From NCBI RefSeq assembly GCF_003967175.1, contig NZ_AP018553.1, positions 682,001 to 746,000 of the forward strand: 64,000 nt of DNA. The letters run 5' to 3'. The notes beneath the pieces are model-generated. The model had not been told where the DNA came from, did no database searches, and saw only the letters and a list, made by a program, of their open reading frames with translations. The DNA is from Sulfodiicoccus acidiphilus (GTDB lineage: Archaea > Thermoproteota > Thermoprotei_A > Sulfolobales > Sulfolobaceae). Below, in pieces: positions 18,544-27,622 of this stretch (position 1 is its first letter; each line of letters starts with the position of its first letter). A program made the translations under genes and the position numbers.

Positions 18544-19224
18544 GTGACCACCGAGAATAATCTGCGTTACATTTTCATGTTCATAGATGCCCTGAGGCTT
18601 AGGCCTACGTGGTGGGAAGAAGATCCTGAGAGGAGAAAAGAGAGGTTATGGAAGCTTAGAGAAAATCTCCAAAACCTAAGAAAGGAATTTCTGCTGCTTA
18701 GGACTTACTCCTCCCTACGGTGGGATACCGATCTTATAGTCTGGGGAGCCCACACTTCCACTGAGCCGTTTCACGGCCTCAGGGCATCACTTAGATCTTC
18801 TCTAGGGATCCACGGTGAGGAACAGTTTTCCACTATATCTATATATGAAACCTCTCCCTATAAGGAGGGTGGAGGCGATCTTTCAAGGTATTTGGCTGGG
18901 GAGGAGTCAAGGTACTTCGTCGCTTACCCCATGAAGAAAGCGGTTGACTGGTACCTTCTCCCCTTTGAAGAAAGGAGGGAAGTAATGAAGGAACACATGG
19001 ATGTGGCTAAGGGCCATCCAGAGGTCAAGGGAATAAGAGCCTACACCACATACTCCTTCGGTTTGGGGGACCAAGAATTCGTAGTGATATATGAGATGAA
19101 TTCCCTACCTTCCTGGTCTCACGTTGTGGAGAAATTAAGGGAAGTCAAAGCAAGAAAATGGATAACTAAGGAAGAACCTCTACTAGTGGGTGAAAAAACG
19201 GATTTTAGCCATTTTCTTAGGTAA
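18544..19224 (+). CDS. Chlorite dismutase/HemQ-family heme protein
   Basis: 226 residues from a GTG. The second half is diagnostic: YFVAYPMKKAVDWYLLPFEERREVMKEH, where His151 corresponds to the proximal heme ligand, then VKGIRAYTTYSFGLGDQEFVVIYE, the conserved core strand. The first half is the degenerate duplicate ferredoxin-like domain (WDTDLIVWGAHTS). Bacterial relatives act in coproheme decarboxylation or as heme peroxidases; the archaeal activity is uncertain. Divergent from the DUF4382-molybdoenzyme pair with a 76-bp shared control region. Confidence 0.85.
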   Translation: MTTENNLRYIFMFIDALRLRPTWWEEDPERRKERLWKLRENLQNLRKEFLLLRTYSSLRWDTDLIVWGAHTSTEPFHGLRASLRSSLGIHGEEQFSTISIYETSPYKEGGGDLSRYLAGEESRYFVAYPMKKAVDWYLLPFEERREVMKEHMDVAKGHPEVKGIRAYTTYSFGLGDQEFVVIYEMNSLPSWSHVVEKLREVKARKWITKEEPLLVGEKTDFSHFLR

Positions 19225-19712
19225 TGAAAGTGGCAATACACTTTCACGCACCGGTCATTGGACCCATGGGTTTCTTGGGGAACTTCTCTGAATCCTCCCT
19301 TTAATTTCACCTTTCCTCCACGAAATCAAGATTGAGACGGCCTACTCGGTTCCCTGGACTCGCTTACCACGACTCGATTTTACAGCAGAGCTAATGTGTG
19401 TGAAACTTATCTGGGAAACCCTTCGCGGAAAGGGCTAGTGACCTTCGGCAATTTTCTAGGACACCCTCCGACTTTACTTGAGGGACGAGGAACTAACGCC
19501 CACACCCTCCTGGAGTGGGGAGAATGGGCCCTTCAACGTGGAATGACCCCAACTCACCAGGGGTGTTCGAAGGAATACCGCAGCTGGAGTGAGGTGCGAC
19601 AGGATCTTATAGTTAAGAGGTCTCCAGAGGAGGAAAACTCCACGATGGAAATCAGCTTGTTCTGAGAGGAGAGTGTGTCACCTCACGTTTATTTACCCAA
19701 TTTACTATAACC
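19225..19712 (+). other. Intergenic region, nothing firm
   Basis: Nearly 490 bp. A plus-strand frame of 89 codons (19396-19665) is open but has no recognised domain and no clear start signal. No repeat shared with the transposon debris elsewhere in the window was noticed. Possibly an eroded gene. Confidence 0.35.
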
Positions 19713-20459
19713 TTGTTGAGGCGTTTGGAGAGGAGAGTTTTAGTTTTTCTGCCTTTCAGAGGTACGTCAGCAGTAGTTTATGGATTAATGGCCATCCTTA
19801 TGGCCTTTATATCTTTCAACTATTTCCTCCTGCTGTTTAAGTATACGTCGTTCAGTCTGATCGAGAGTGTAGTAGCAGCTTCCTTAGCGTCCTTCGTAAG
19901 TCTAGTAACGAGCCCAGTCAACGTAGTGATTAAGGAAGTGCGAAGGAGAGTAGAACTGCCAACCGTCGACACCGTCTATGTCTTTGGTATACCAATTTAC
20001 TTCCCGAGGTTAGAGCTTTCGACCCTCAACACACTCATAGCAGTAAACGTTGGAGGAGCTCTCATTCCTGTTTTACTCAGTGCGATTCTCGTTCAAGTAT
20101 TCAGATCATCATTTCTATTTCTGCTCCTGGATGTTTTACTGGTAACGGTCCTAAGCAAATATATGGCGAGGGTAGTTCAAGGAGTAGGAATAGTAATGTC
20201 GCCCATTTTACCTCCGCTTATTTCAACCCTCCTTGCATTTCTAACGTTCCATAGCGATCCGTTTTTGATACCTGCTGCCTCATACATTTCTGGAGTTTTA
20301 GGAACTTTAATTGGAGCAGATCTCTTGAACTTGAAGAAGGTAGTTGAGGCTTCCCCACAGATAGTAAGCATAGGAGGTATGGGTACCTTCGATGGAATAT
20401 ATATTACAGGAATTTTGGCTATTCTTTTTAGCTATATATTAATATCGCTCCAGCTGTGA
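19713..20459 (+). CDS. DUF1614 integral membrane protein
   Basis: 248 residues from a TTG, with about seven membrane segments. The C-terminal QIVSIGGMGTFDGIYITGILA is the family's signature stretch, and SPVNVVIKEV near residue 70 also matches. The family is conserved in archaea and some bacteria; its function is unknown. It stands alone, followed by about 280 bp of spacer. Confidence 0.75.
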   Translation: MLRRLERRVLVFLPFRGTSAVVYGLMAILMAFISFNYFLLLFKYTSFSLIESVVAASLASFVSLVTSPVNVVIKEVRRRVELPTVDTVYVFGIPIYFPRLELSTLNTLIAVNVGGALIPVLLSAILVQVFRSSFLFLLLDVLLVTVLSKYMARVVQGVGIVMSPILPPLISTLLAFLTFHSDPFLIPAASYISGVLGTLIGADLLNLKKVVEASPQIVSIGGMGTFDGIYITGILAILFSYILISLQL

Positions 20460-20740
20460 CTCTCCCGTAGGCTAAAGTTCTCGACCGAGAACTAGGGGAA
20501 ACAGAGTAGGGCCGAAATGCCATAGAGGTGGGTGGACAACCTCATAATTCGAGTTCCATATCCTTATATCAGGTATCATCTTAATTGAAACTAACATTAA
20601 GTGGAATCGGATACTCCGCTCTGTTCCTAAGGTTAGAACTCTCGATGAAAAACACAATCTTCACTACTTTAACATTCATACCCATAATCAACAGTAAGTT
20701 ACAGTGTTCTCTCTATCTCCTTAATGACTTCTTATAACGC

Positions 20741-21512
20741 GTGAAGGGACAGTCAGGCATCATAGGTGGGGCCATCCTGATACTAATAATGATGGGAGCG
20801 GTGGGCCTAATTTCGGCCTATCAAGGACAGGTGCAACGGGACGCAATTCAAGGCTCTAACGCAGTTCGCGCTACATTAAATGAGCCAATCCTTTACATTC
20901 AACACAATGGGGGAACTGAGGTCTACTCAAGTGGGAGGGATGAGATTGCCTACGTAATATACCCAAACGGAACCGAGAGAGGAGTGCAGATAAATGTAGG
21001 GCCGGCTCCGGTTAACGTCTCTTACCTAGTTCCTAGTGGATGGGCTCTCTTCGTTACTTCTGATGGATTAATATATAACGTTAGTTCTTACGCTTCTTTC
21101 TACTACGGATCTTCCGGCGAGACTTTCACACCCTTGGTCTGGCCTGAAATACCTTGGGCAAGCGTGGATTCCAACAACTCGATACGAGTTACGTTGGAGT
21201 TATCCGGTGGTGAATATGGGCTCCATACATTATACTACACCTACTCCATCGTGTTAGCCTACTCGTATCCCCTCCAGCAGGTGAAGATTTCCACGGGAGA
21301 TAAGTCATTGACGGTAACCGTACCTCCAGGTTCCTCGGAAACAGTCTACATATACTTACCTATGCCGCTTTTATTCGAGGGAGTCTCCATGGCAGGAGGA
21401 TTCGTCGTATTAGACTTGACCGTGGTTTACGGGGGACCACCTATACTTTTCCTATGTCTATTCCTATGAATTAACGTTAAGGAAGTCTGGCGCTAATACT
21501 TTTTCGCGTTGA
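20741..21512 (+). CDS. Prepilin-like (class III signal) exported protein, with a probable frameshift at its 3' end
   Basis: The GTG start is followed by a very short basic peptide (M-K-G) and then QSGIIGGAILILIMMGAVGLI, which fits an archaeal type IV prepilin signal cut between Gly3 and Gln4. The body is beta-rich with several N-x-S/T sites. As written, the frame ends at 21469 with an odd tail (PPILFLCLFL). If the GGGGG run at 21431-21435 had one base fewer, it would continue to 21512 as G-D-H-L-Y-F-S-Y-V-Y-S-Y-E-L-T-L-R-K. The second reading looks more natural. Likely a pilus-like or surface-anchored protein; no pilus assembly genes are nearby. Confidence 0.65.
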
Positions 21513-21882
21513 TAAGATTGATTTCCTGGGCGGAACATATCTGTGACCCACTTCTGCCACCCTTCTCCATTGCCCGGTTAAAGGACAGCGTTGGCCGAGA
21601 AGCCGTCGTCACGCATCGAACTGACGAAGTGATCGAGACGAGCGCTGGAAAACAGCGCGTTCCTATCCTTCGTCAAGTATAACGTTTCCTAACTCCGCGC
21701 CTCCTCCAAGTGGGTGAGCACCAAAGAATAGTGAGTTGCCACAAATTACAGGAGCTTCTCCCCAATTCGAACGAAGCGTTTGACTTTTAGAAAAGCCAGA
21801 GTAGACCCCGTGAGGAGTTGTGATAATCAAGTCCTTGGGGAACCGTCGCCCTTTAGGGCGGCGAAGAAACCAACACCGTACG

Positions 21883-22137
21883 CTACCTTTCCATCGCACC
21901 TTCCCTCCTTCGTCTCCTATACACTATCGAAGCCAACGCCTCTCCTTTATCATCAAACTTAACGACTACCTTGCAACTTTCGAACTGTATGGTCATAACA
22001 TCGTACCTACTCCTGTGAACAACGTGGTAACTTAACGGATCTCCTAGATCAGGAAATCTGCTTATTATCTTGTCTAAAATGAAGTTCTCTTGGTCTAAGG
22101 ATGGGGGTATCCTGAAAAGAAAGAGCTCACGCTCCAT
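21883..22137 (-). CDS. Small hypothetical protein
   Basis: 84 residues, ordinary soluble composition with alternating charged and hydrophobic residues, and a basic tail (VYRRRRREG). Codon use resembles its neighbours and there is no antisense gene, so it is probably real. No family recognised; single gene in a repeat-rich interval. Confidence 0.5.
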   Translation of the reverse strand: MERELFLFRIPPSLDQENFILDKIISRFPDLGDPLSYHVVHRSRYDVMTIQFESCKVVVKFDDKGEALASIVYRRRRREGAMER

Positions 22138-22635
22138 GAGAATCAGTGACCAGCGTGGTTTAAATGTTTAGCTAGTTTGGTTCGAAGTACTTCCCCCTTT
22201 GCCGCTCTCTGGTTTCCTCACTTCCCGAAATGGGATTCAACAAAAGTTGGTTATAAGGATCTTTAAGGTGGTCTGAGAGTTCACGGCCTTCGGCACGCGG
22301 GCTCCTTGAGGGGAATCTGCTGCGATGAATCTGTTGGAATGTGGAGGGATCTACCTTGAAGTCACCTTAAGGGGGGTGTTATTTTCGTCATGTCAGTATA
22401 GGATGTAGCGCCCTCAGTACGGAGAACCGCATAATGTTTTTCAACCATCCCTCACGAACACGATACTCGCTTTTAACTCAACTTCCTTCTAAACCAGTGA
22501 GGGATAAGCTTTAGTTATTTTCCGTCGCTTCCTCGTCCTGAAAGGGTTTTCCCTCAAAGGGCCTGGCGTTCGCACCGTCGATTGGGGATTGCATCTCTCG
22601 TTTGGTGACCAGTCTGGCGGCTCAGAGGACCACCA
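22138..22635. other. Gene-free interval
   Basis: About 500 bp with no credible frame on either strand. It contains short G/C-rich inverted stretches such as CCTGAAAGGG-TTTTCCCTC near 22540 that resemble eroded transposon ends, but nothing is continuous enough to name. Confidence 0.4.
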
Positions 22636-22775
22636 GCAGAAGGGGACTTTCGTCGCTGAGCTCCTTTAAGGAGGGAAGAGGAGGATGTTATTCGCCTCTC
22701 CCTCAGTCCCGTTGAGTACTCAATCAAGCTGGGAAGGAGCGTCGTCGGCGTTGCTGAGGAAATATCTAACTAAAC
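22636..22775 (+). repeat. Degenerate dispersed repeat J, copy 1
   Basis: This block aligns in order with 45314-45455. Shared words include GGGACTTTCGTC, GGAAGAGG, AGCTGGGAAGG, GCGTCG and AACTAAA. It directly precedes the end-like hairpin of mini-element B, so it may be the outer remains of another insertion. Not coding. Confidence 0.5.
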
Positions 22776-22785
22776 AATTTTAACT

Positions 22786-23140
22786 TTACGGGGGTTAAGG
22801 GGGCGAAAGTCCCCTTCCATGGGGACGGACAGTCCCCTTATGGAAATGTTTTTATGATAATGAAAACAAATAATTCTTAGACCCTAACTGAAAGAGCTGG
22901 GTCTCACCCTCGGGACTGGGGAACTCAAGCCTGTCGATAGGAAACCCTCCGTGACCTCCCTCCCACGATTTTCACAGAAAGGTTCCACGGAACCTCCGCT
23001 ACCGAAGGGGATCGATGTATCTCTGAGGAGCGGGAAATCCCCACCGGGAGATGCCCAGTCCGTGAGGGCGGGGTAGTTTACTGAGGAGCTGTCCGTTCCA
23101 ACCATAAAGGGCGGGGCTTTTCACCGCCCTATCTCTTTTT
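22786..23140 (+). mobile_element. Internally deleted TnpB-type mini-element B
   Basis: Left part: hairpin-rich end (22790-22841) with GGGGTTAAGG and CGAAAGTCCCC, matching mini-element A on the opposite strand. Middle: a 62-codon frame, 22888-23076, reading LKELGLTLGTGELKPVDRKP and ending AQSVRAG, which is the C-terminus of a TnpB protein with no catalytic part. Right: a GGGCGG/CCGCCC hairpin (23109-23129) followed by a T run. The whole is about 355 bp. In active TnpB elements the 3' end of the gene plus right end encodes the omega guide RNA, so the retained part is exactly that region. Whether it is transcribed is unknown. Confidence 0.6.
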
Positions 23141-23228
23141 TGTGGGGTAAATAAAATGATAAAGATGTAGACCTCTTCCAGATAAGACAGTCAGTTCTAG
23201 TTGAATAAGGCTGGCCAGGGAGGCGAAC

Positions 23229-24068
23229 TCAACTTATTCGCTTAGGTACGTCCCTCTTAGTGAAACTCAAATAAGCTATGGCCGTTGCCGCGACGAAGTA
23301 GGCTAGTGAATATGTGACCGCAGCTACTTGGCTTCCGTTAACAGCGGGGAACACTTCAACTGCCTGAACTATCAGAGAAGAGTTCGGAATGGAAGATGCG
23401 TAAATGAAGGGAAGTTCTACGGCTCCCCAGGATGGAAGTGCCACAGCTGCTTGCACCAACAGTTCCGACGATAGTAACTTGCTTACAAAAACCAATATAC
23501 CTCCTATGAGAATGGAACCTATAAGTATGGAGCTGGCCGAAAGGAAAGATATGGTGGTTCTCCTCAGAACTTCACCTAGCATGAAACCTATCGTGTAGAA
23601 GGGTATCGCAGAGAACGCCACTGTCCCTACCAGCTCTGGAAGATAGCCCAGATCTCGTTGAGATCCAAAGAAAATGAAGGACATGACCAGAGCTAAGGCC
23701 ACCATCAGGAGGTAGATAAGGAGAACCAAGATGTATCCCCCCACAAACTTTCCAGTGAGGAACTGCACCCTGTTCAACGGCTTAGTGAGGAAGAAGTCCA
23801 CCGTTCCTTGTTCGTACTCTTCGGACATGGACCCTGAGGATATCGAAATTGAGATGAAGTGGAGCAGGAGGCTCAAGGGTAACATGGTCCCTACTAGCCA
23901 AATATGGCCCTGAATTTGAGCCAAGATCTGCTCTACACTAGGGGTCCTCAGTTGGGAGAGTATAACGTACACACCTACTTCGAAAAGTAGTGTGATCGCC
24001 ACCATCACTATTACCTTCCTTCTCGCCACCGCCCTCTTCAACTCGTAATATACGACCCAACTAACCAC
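23229..24068 (-). CDS. ABC-2 type permease subunit
   Basis: 279 residues, six membrane helices in the ABC-2/NosY-like arrangement. After helix 2 comes MSEEYEQGTVDFFLTKPLNRVQFLTGKF, the conserved cytoplasmic loop of this group. It is the last gene of the ThiN-led operon and overlaps the ATPase gene by 8 nt. Substrate not evident. Confidence 0.82.
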   Translation of the reverse strand: MVSWVVYYELKRAVARRKVIVMVAITLLFEVGVYVILSQLRTPSVEQILAQIQGHIWLVGTMLPLSLLLHFISISISSGSMSEEYEQGTVDFFLTKPLNRVQFLTGKFVGGYILVLLIYLLMVALALVMSFIFFGSQRDLGYLPELVGTVAFSAIPFYTIGFMLGEVLRRTTISFLSASSILIGSILIGGILVFVSKLLSSELLVQAAVALPSWGAVELPFIYASSIPNSSLIVQAVEVFPAVNGSQVAAVTYSLAYFVAATAIAYLSFTKRDVPKRIS

Positions 24069-24969
24069 TTTCTCTCGCCTCCTGTATGGCCCTAAGGTAG
24101 GCCTCCTCGAGCTCCATCTCCATTTGGAAGTCGTAGACCCTCACTCCACCATCCATTAAGGCCCTAAGGAGTTCATGTCTTTTGTCTTCCTTAAGAGCCA
24201 CAATTAGCTTGTCCCCATTAAAGGAGAACGAAGCTACATAGTTCAGATTCGAGACTACCTGAGAGGCCTCGGAGACGTTCTCGGCCGATACCCTGACTCT
24301 TATGCCAACAAACTTCCTCACGATCTCCTCGGGGGTACCCCTAGCAAATATCTTGCCTCTGAACATGATAGCCACTTCATCACTTAGTTTCCTCACTTCG
24401 TCAAGTTGATGTGAAGAGTAGAAGATTGTCGCGCCCGACTTCCTGAGTTTAACTAAGATCTCTCTCATGTGTGAGTTAAGGGCAGGGTCCATTCCTATGG
24501 TGGGCTCGTCCATTACTAGGAGTTCGGGTTGACATAGCATGGCCTCGGCCAAAGCAAGTCGCTGCACCATGCCTTTACTATATCTGGAGATCTTGCGAGT
24601 AGCATGATCAGTCATTCCTACCTCGTCTAGTGCAGACCTGACTTCCTCTTCTCCACAACCCCTCAACCTAGCTGAGAGGGTCAGCAACTCCTGTCCAGTC
24701 ATGAAGGGTGGAAGGTTCGGAAGCTCCTGGATGTATCCTATCCTTTTCATGACTCCCTTTTCTCTGAAGGGGTTCCTACCTAGTAGACGAACCTTACCAG
24801 AGTCGGGGTAGATGAGTCCTAGCATACTCCTTATTAGAGTAGTCTTTCCAGCTCCGTTGGGACCCAATAGGGAGAATATCTTCCCTTCGTTGATGCTCAA
24901 CGTAACGCCATTAAGCGCAGTTCTATCGGAATAGGACTTCCTAAGGTCAATCAACTCTACGGCTAGCAC
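24061..24969 (-). CDS. ABC exporter ATPase
   Basis: 302 residues. Walker A GPNGAGKTTL near 37-46, signature YSKGMVQRLALAEA near 130-143, Walker B LLVMDEPTIGMD near 152-163, switch FYSSHQLDEVR. The last 80 residues form the accessory domain typical of NosF/CcmA-type exporters. The GTG start immediately follows the stop of the preceding gene, so translation is coupled. Confidence 0.9.
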   Translation of the reverse strand: MLAVELIDLRKSYSDRTALNGVTLSINEGKIFSLLGPNGAGKTTLIRSMLGLIYPDSGKVRLLGRNPFREKGVMKRIGYIQELPNLPPFMTGQELLTLSARLRGCGEEEVRSALDEVGMTDHATRKISRYSKGMVQRLALAEAMLCQPELLVMDEPTIGMDPALNSHMREILVKLRKSGATIFYSSHQLDEVRKLSDEVAIMFRGKIFARGTPEEIVRKFVGIRVRVSAENVSEASQVVSNLNYVASFSFNGDKLIVALKEDKRHELLRALMDGGVRVYDFQMEMELEEAYLRAIQEARESG

Positions 24970-25527
24970 TCAATCCACCCAGTAAGGGGAATCGCGCCTT
25001 CCTCCTGCCTCTGCCTTGCGACCTTTAGACGATCTCGAAACGAAGTAAGCGATCACCGCACCCCCCACAAAGGACCCCGCTACGTAGAACGGGATAGGAC
25101 TCAGATAGACCTGAGGGTTGAGCTGATAGTTCGTGTCTGTGAGTCGCATTTGAAAGGGTCCTGCAGTCAAGTTATATATCAGGCCCGTCTGGAAAACGTA
25201 GGCGTAGCCCGAGAAGGTCGAGTTTCCAAAAGTGAGGTAAATAGACATTCTTTCCCCCTGATATAAGTGTCCGTCGTAAGTCAAGTGAACTTTCCCTTGA
25301 GGAATAGCTGTAAGACCGAATTCGACGAAACCAGAGGAGAGGGAGAAGTTTTCTCCCGAGAGAGGGAGAAAGGGCCTGAGTAACTCCGCTGCAGCACCTG
25401 AGTCAGTGAAGTGAAACTGTTCTAGCGATAGTGAGATCTCCGAGTAGTTAGGAGTGTAATAGTAATGGAAATACCCTTGAGATCCGTTAAACAAAAGGAT
25501 GTACAAGGCGAATAGGGTAGATATCAT
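24970..25527 (-). CDS. Membrane-anchored exported protein of the ThiN-ABC operon
   Basis: 185 residues. A short hydrophobic N-terminus (residues 1-15), an external beta-rich body with Tyr-rich and N-x-S/T motifs, then a membrane helix (about 143-163) and a basic cytoplasmic tail (RSSKGRKAEAGGRR). No domain recognised. Its ATG shares one base with the ThiN stop (TAATG) and its stop abuts the ATPase start, so it is very probably part of the transporter unit, perhaps as an external binding or accessory subunit. Confidence 0.65.
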   Translation of the reverse strand: MISTLFALYILLFNGSQGYFHYYYTPNYSEISLSLEQFHFTDSGAAAELLRPFLPLSGENFSLSSGFVEFGLTAIPQGKVHLTYDGHLYQGERMSIYLTFGNSTFSGYAYVFQTGLIYNLTAGPFQMRLTDTNYQLNPQVYLSPIPFYVAGSFVGGAVIAYFVSRSSKGRKAEAGGRRDSPYWVD

Positions 25528-26063
25528 TAGACCATCTCCGTGAGTTTGATTGCATCCTTCACAACTGATTCAGGATCTTCCCCTAGAATGAAGGTTCCTG
25601 GCTCTTTTCCGAAGGCCCCTAGGTCCACTATGAACCTCGGAACAGATCCGGTCGACCTGTAAGCGGATTCCACCATGAAGTTCATTGTTCTTCCTTCCTT
25701 TGAGGCCGAACGAGTGGGTTCAAGCGACCTGTCGAACACATAAGCCCCTATGGTCGCGGGATCTACAATCTTCACATTCATTGCCGAACGTACCTTTGGG
25801 TCGTACTTCATCGCGGTCAGTATAACCCTCGCAATGTGATCGGAGGCCCCGAAGGCTGGAGGAAGACAGTATATCGCCCTCCCGAAGGCCCGCCTTATCC
25901 TCCCAGGTACTGCGGCAACGTCCTCGATCGAAGCGGCGTTGGAGATGGCGTATCCTATGTTGGTGCCGACCTCTGGAATGAGCCTAGAGGAGGTGGAAGC
26001 GGAAGTGAATTCCTGCAGGGCCCTACTCAGAGCAAACAAAATATGTTCCCTCTCGTTGTCCAC
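25527..26063 (-). CDS. ThiN-domain protein (thiamine phosphate synthase-type)
   Basis: 178 residues covering one ThiN domain. Diagnostic stretches: LIPEVGTNIGYAI, then DVAAVPGRI, then FGASDHIARVILTAM, then MNVKIVDP, then FDRSLEPTRS, ending with D-L-G-A-F-G-K-E-P-G. In other archaea ThiN is fused to ThiD (thiamine-phosphate synthase) or to a helix-turn-helix (ThiR repressor). Here it stands alone and heads an ABC exporter-type operon. It could make thiamine phosphate or sense a thiamine precursor for the operon; sequence does not decide. Confidence 0.8.
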   Translation of the reverse strand: MDNEREHILFALSRALQEFTSASTSSRLIPEVGTNIGYAISNAASIEDVAAVPGRIRRAFGRAIYCLPPAFGASDHIARVILTAMKYDPKVRSAMNVKIVDPATIGAYVFDRSLEPTRSASKEGRTMNFMVESAYRSTGSVPRFIVDLGAFGKEPGTFILGEDPESVVKDAIKLTEMV

Positions 26064-26220
26064 AGCTTGTGTTCAGGAGCGCAGTTAATTAACCCTTGTT
26101 AGTTGGGACTCCACGAGATGAGATATAGTAGTCTAAGCGAAAGCTACCTTGAAAACTTACATGAAGCTGTTCAGTAAATCTTTAAATGGGGATAAGGTAA
26201 GAATAATACGCTTCCACTAA

Positions 26221-27006
26221 GAGGTTTGGGAGGTTGGAATAGAGTCAGATAGTTTACTATTCTTGGGCCCTGAGGGTAGACTGTACAGAGACTTCAGGCC
26301 CAAGTTCTGGTCGATAGATTTCCCCGGAACACTAGTAGCAAGGGTTCCAAAGGTAAAAGTAGATGTGGCGCTAGAGGGTAGTAAGGTAGAAGCGAAACTG
26401 AAGGTACCCCCAGATCCGATAGTACTGGACCAGGTCTTGAGCAAGAGACCGTCCAGGACTATTCTTCTACAGCCCTTAATTCGCGGTGTCAAGGTAAACA
26501 CAACTATTCTAAGGGGGATGGAAAAAGTCGCTAGGTCGTATGGGATGAAGGTGATCTTCGACGACTCGCTGACCTACCTGAGTTCTCCTCGAGGTGCTGT
26601 GGGACTACTTGACCATAGACCAGATGTTGTACTACGTAGGGCCGAGGACAAGTGGTTAGTCTTCGAAGGAAGAAACATGGACAACAAACTAACCCACTGG
26701 GACCCCTCGATGGCTAAAGCCACGACTCTAGCTAGGGAGGTGGAGGAAATCCTGACAAGGGAACAAGGCATCACAGTGCAGAGGGTGGGAAACGTAGTCT
26801 CTGTCTTCACTTCGCCGCTAGTGAGGCAGTATAGGGACCTCTTCGCCGTAAACTGGAAGGCCCTCCATAGAGTGAGGCTCTCCCTGCTATGTAGTGGTTT
26901 CGTAACAAACCTACCTCTAATCTTCGTAACTCACCTCCATCGTGAAAGTGACGCGGTGGAGCTAGGGGAAAACCTAATAAGAAAAGTGAGAGAGATCAAG
27001 AGTTAA
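26221..27006 (+). CDS. Conserved-looking hypothetical protein upstream of padR2
   Basis: At least 248 residues. The first standard start in frame is TTG 26263, but the frame is open from 26221 and the upstream codons (G-I-E-S-D-S-L-L-F) read like protein, so the true start is uncertain. Mixed alpha/beta composition, no membrane segment; acidic/aromatic motif DKWLVFEGRNMDN near residue 127 of the TTG form. Function not recognised. It is 25 nt upstream of the PadR gene's preferred start and divergent from the ThiN operon, so all may share one control region. Confidence 0.65.
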   Translation, partial: EVWEVGIESDSLLFLGPEGRLYRDFRPKFWSIDFPGTLVARVPKVKVDVALEGSKVEAKLKVPPDPIVLDQVLSKRPSRTILLQPLIRGVKVNTTILRGMEKVARSYGMKVIFDDSLTYLSSPRGAVGLLDHRPDVVLRRAEDKWLVFEGRNMDNKLTHWDPSMAKATTLAREVEEILTREQGITVQRVGNVVSVFTSPLVRQYRDLFAVNWKALHRVRLSLLCSGFVTNLPLIFVTHLHRESDAVELGENLIRKVREIKS

Positions 27007-27031
27007 TATCTTTTTGGACTTTCCTTCTCAT

Positions 27032-27475
27032 ATGAAGAGGCTTAACGCTGCCAGAGTCAGGAAAGGACTTCTAAGGTACTTGATTCTCGATGCGTTAGCG
27101 ATGAAGCCAATGTATGGCTACGAGATAATCAAGTACGTGGAGTTCAAGTCCAGGGGCCTCTACTCTCCCAGTCCTGGGTCTATATATCCCATTCTGAGGA
27201 AATTAAGGGAGGAGGAACTTGCTGAGGAGTCGGAAGAAGACGGCAAAAAGGTGTACAGGATCACACAAAAGGGCCTAAAGGTAAGGGAGACTGCTAAGAT
27301 GGAGTTGGGAGAGGCCTTCACGGAAGCTAGGGCGTTCAGGACTGTCATAGCTAAGCTCTTCGAGATGGCGGTCTTCCTTTATATATCAAAGGAAAAACTG
27401 GACGGGACTAGGACAGCCCAAGTGATCGACGTACTGGATAACTGCGACAAAAACCTAAGGGAAATCCTTAAGTGA
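27032..27475 (+). CDS. PadR-family regulator
   Basis: PadR winged helix: YLILDALAMKPMYGYEIIKYV, then the family signature SPSPGSIYPILRKLREEEL, then wing KKVYRITQKGLKV; a C-terminal helix completes the dimer. ATG 27032 (MKRLNAARVRKG) is preferred over the TTG at 27014, which adds six unconserved residues. Likely controls the neighbouring ABC exporter or itself. Confidence 0.82.
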   Translation: MKRLNAARVRKGLLRYLILDALAMKPMYGYEIIKYVEFKSRGLYSPSPGSIYPILRKLREEELAEESEEDGKKVYRITQKGLKVRETAKMELGEAFTEARAFRTVIAKLFEMAVFLYISKEKLDGTRTAQVIDVLDNCDKNLREILK

Positions 27476-27622
27476 GATGAAAGTTTTCGTGAGGTATCAG
27501 GCTTTAACAGTAATTACTCGTAAGCTCCCACATATACGTGTAGATAAACTTCAGAAACAATCTGGCGATATGGTAGAAAAAATATTATAAGAGTTGGGAG
27601 GGGTAATGAGTTCAGGAAAGCA

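Noticed and set aside
19396-19665. 89-codon frame between the HemQ-like and DUF1614 genes
   Set aside because: No domain, no convincing start; left as part of an intergenic note.
22888-23076. Reading the TnpB C-terminal frames as nuclease-dead TnpB regulators (TldR-like)
   Set aside because: The retained parts are only about 60-85 residues; such regulators keep the full-length RNA-binding fold.
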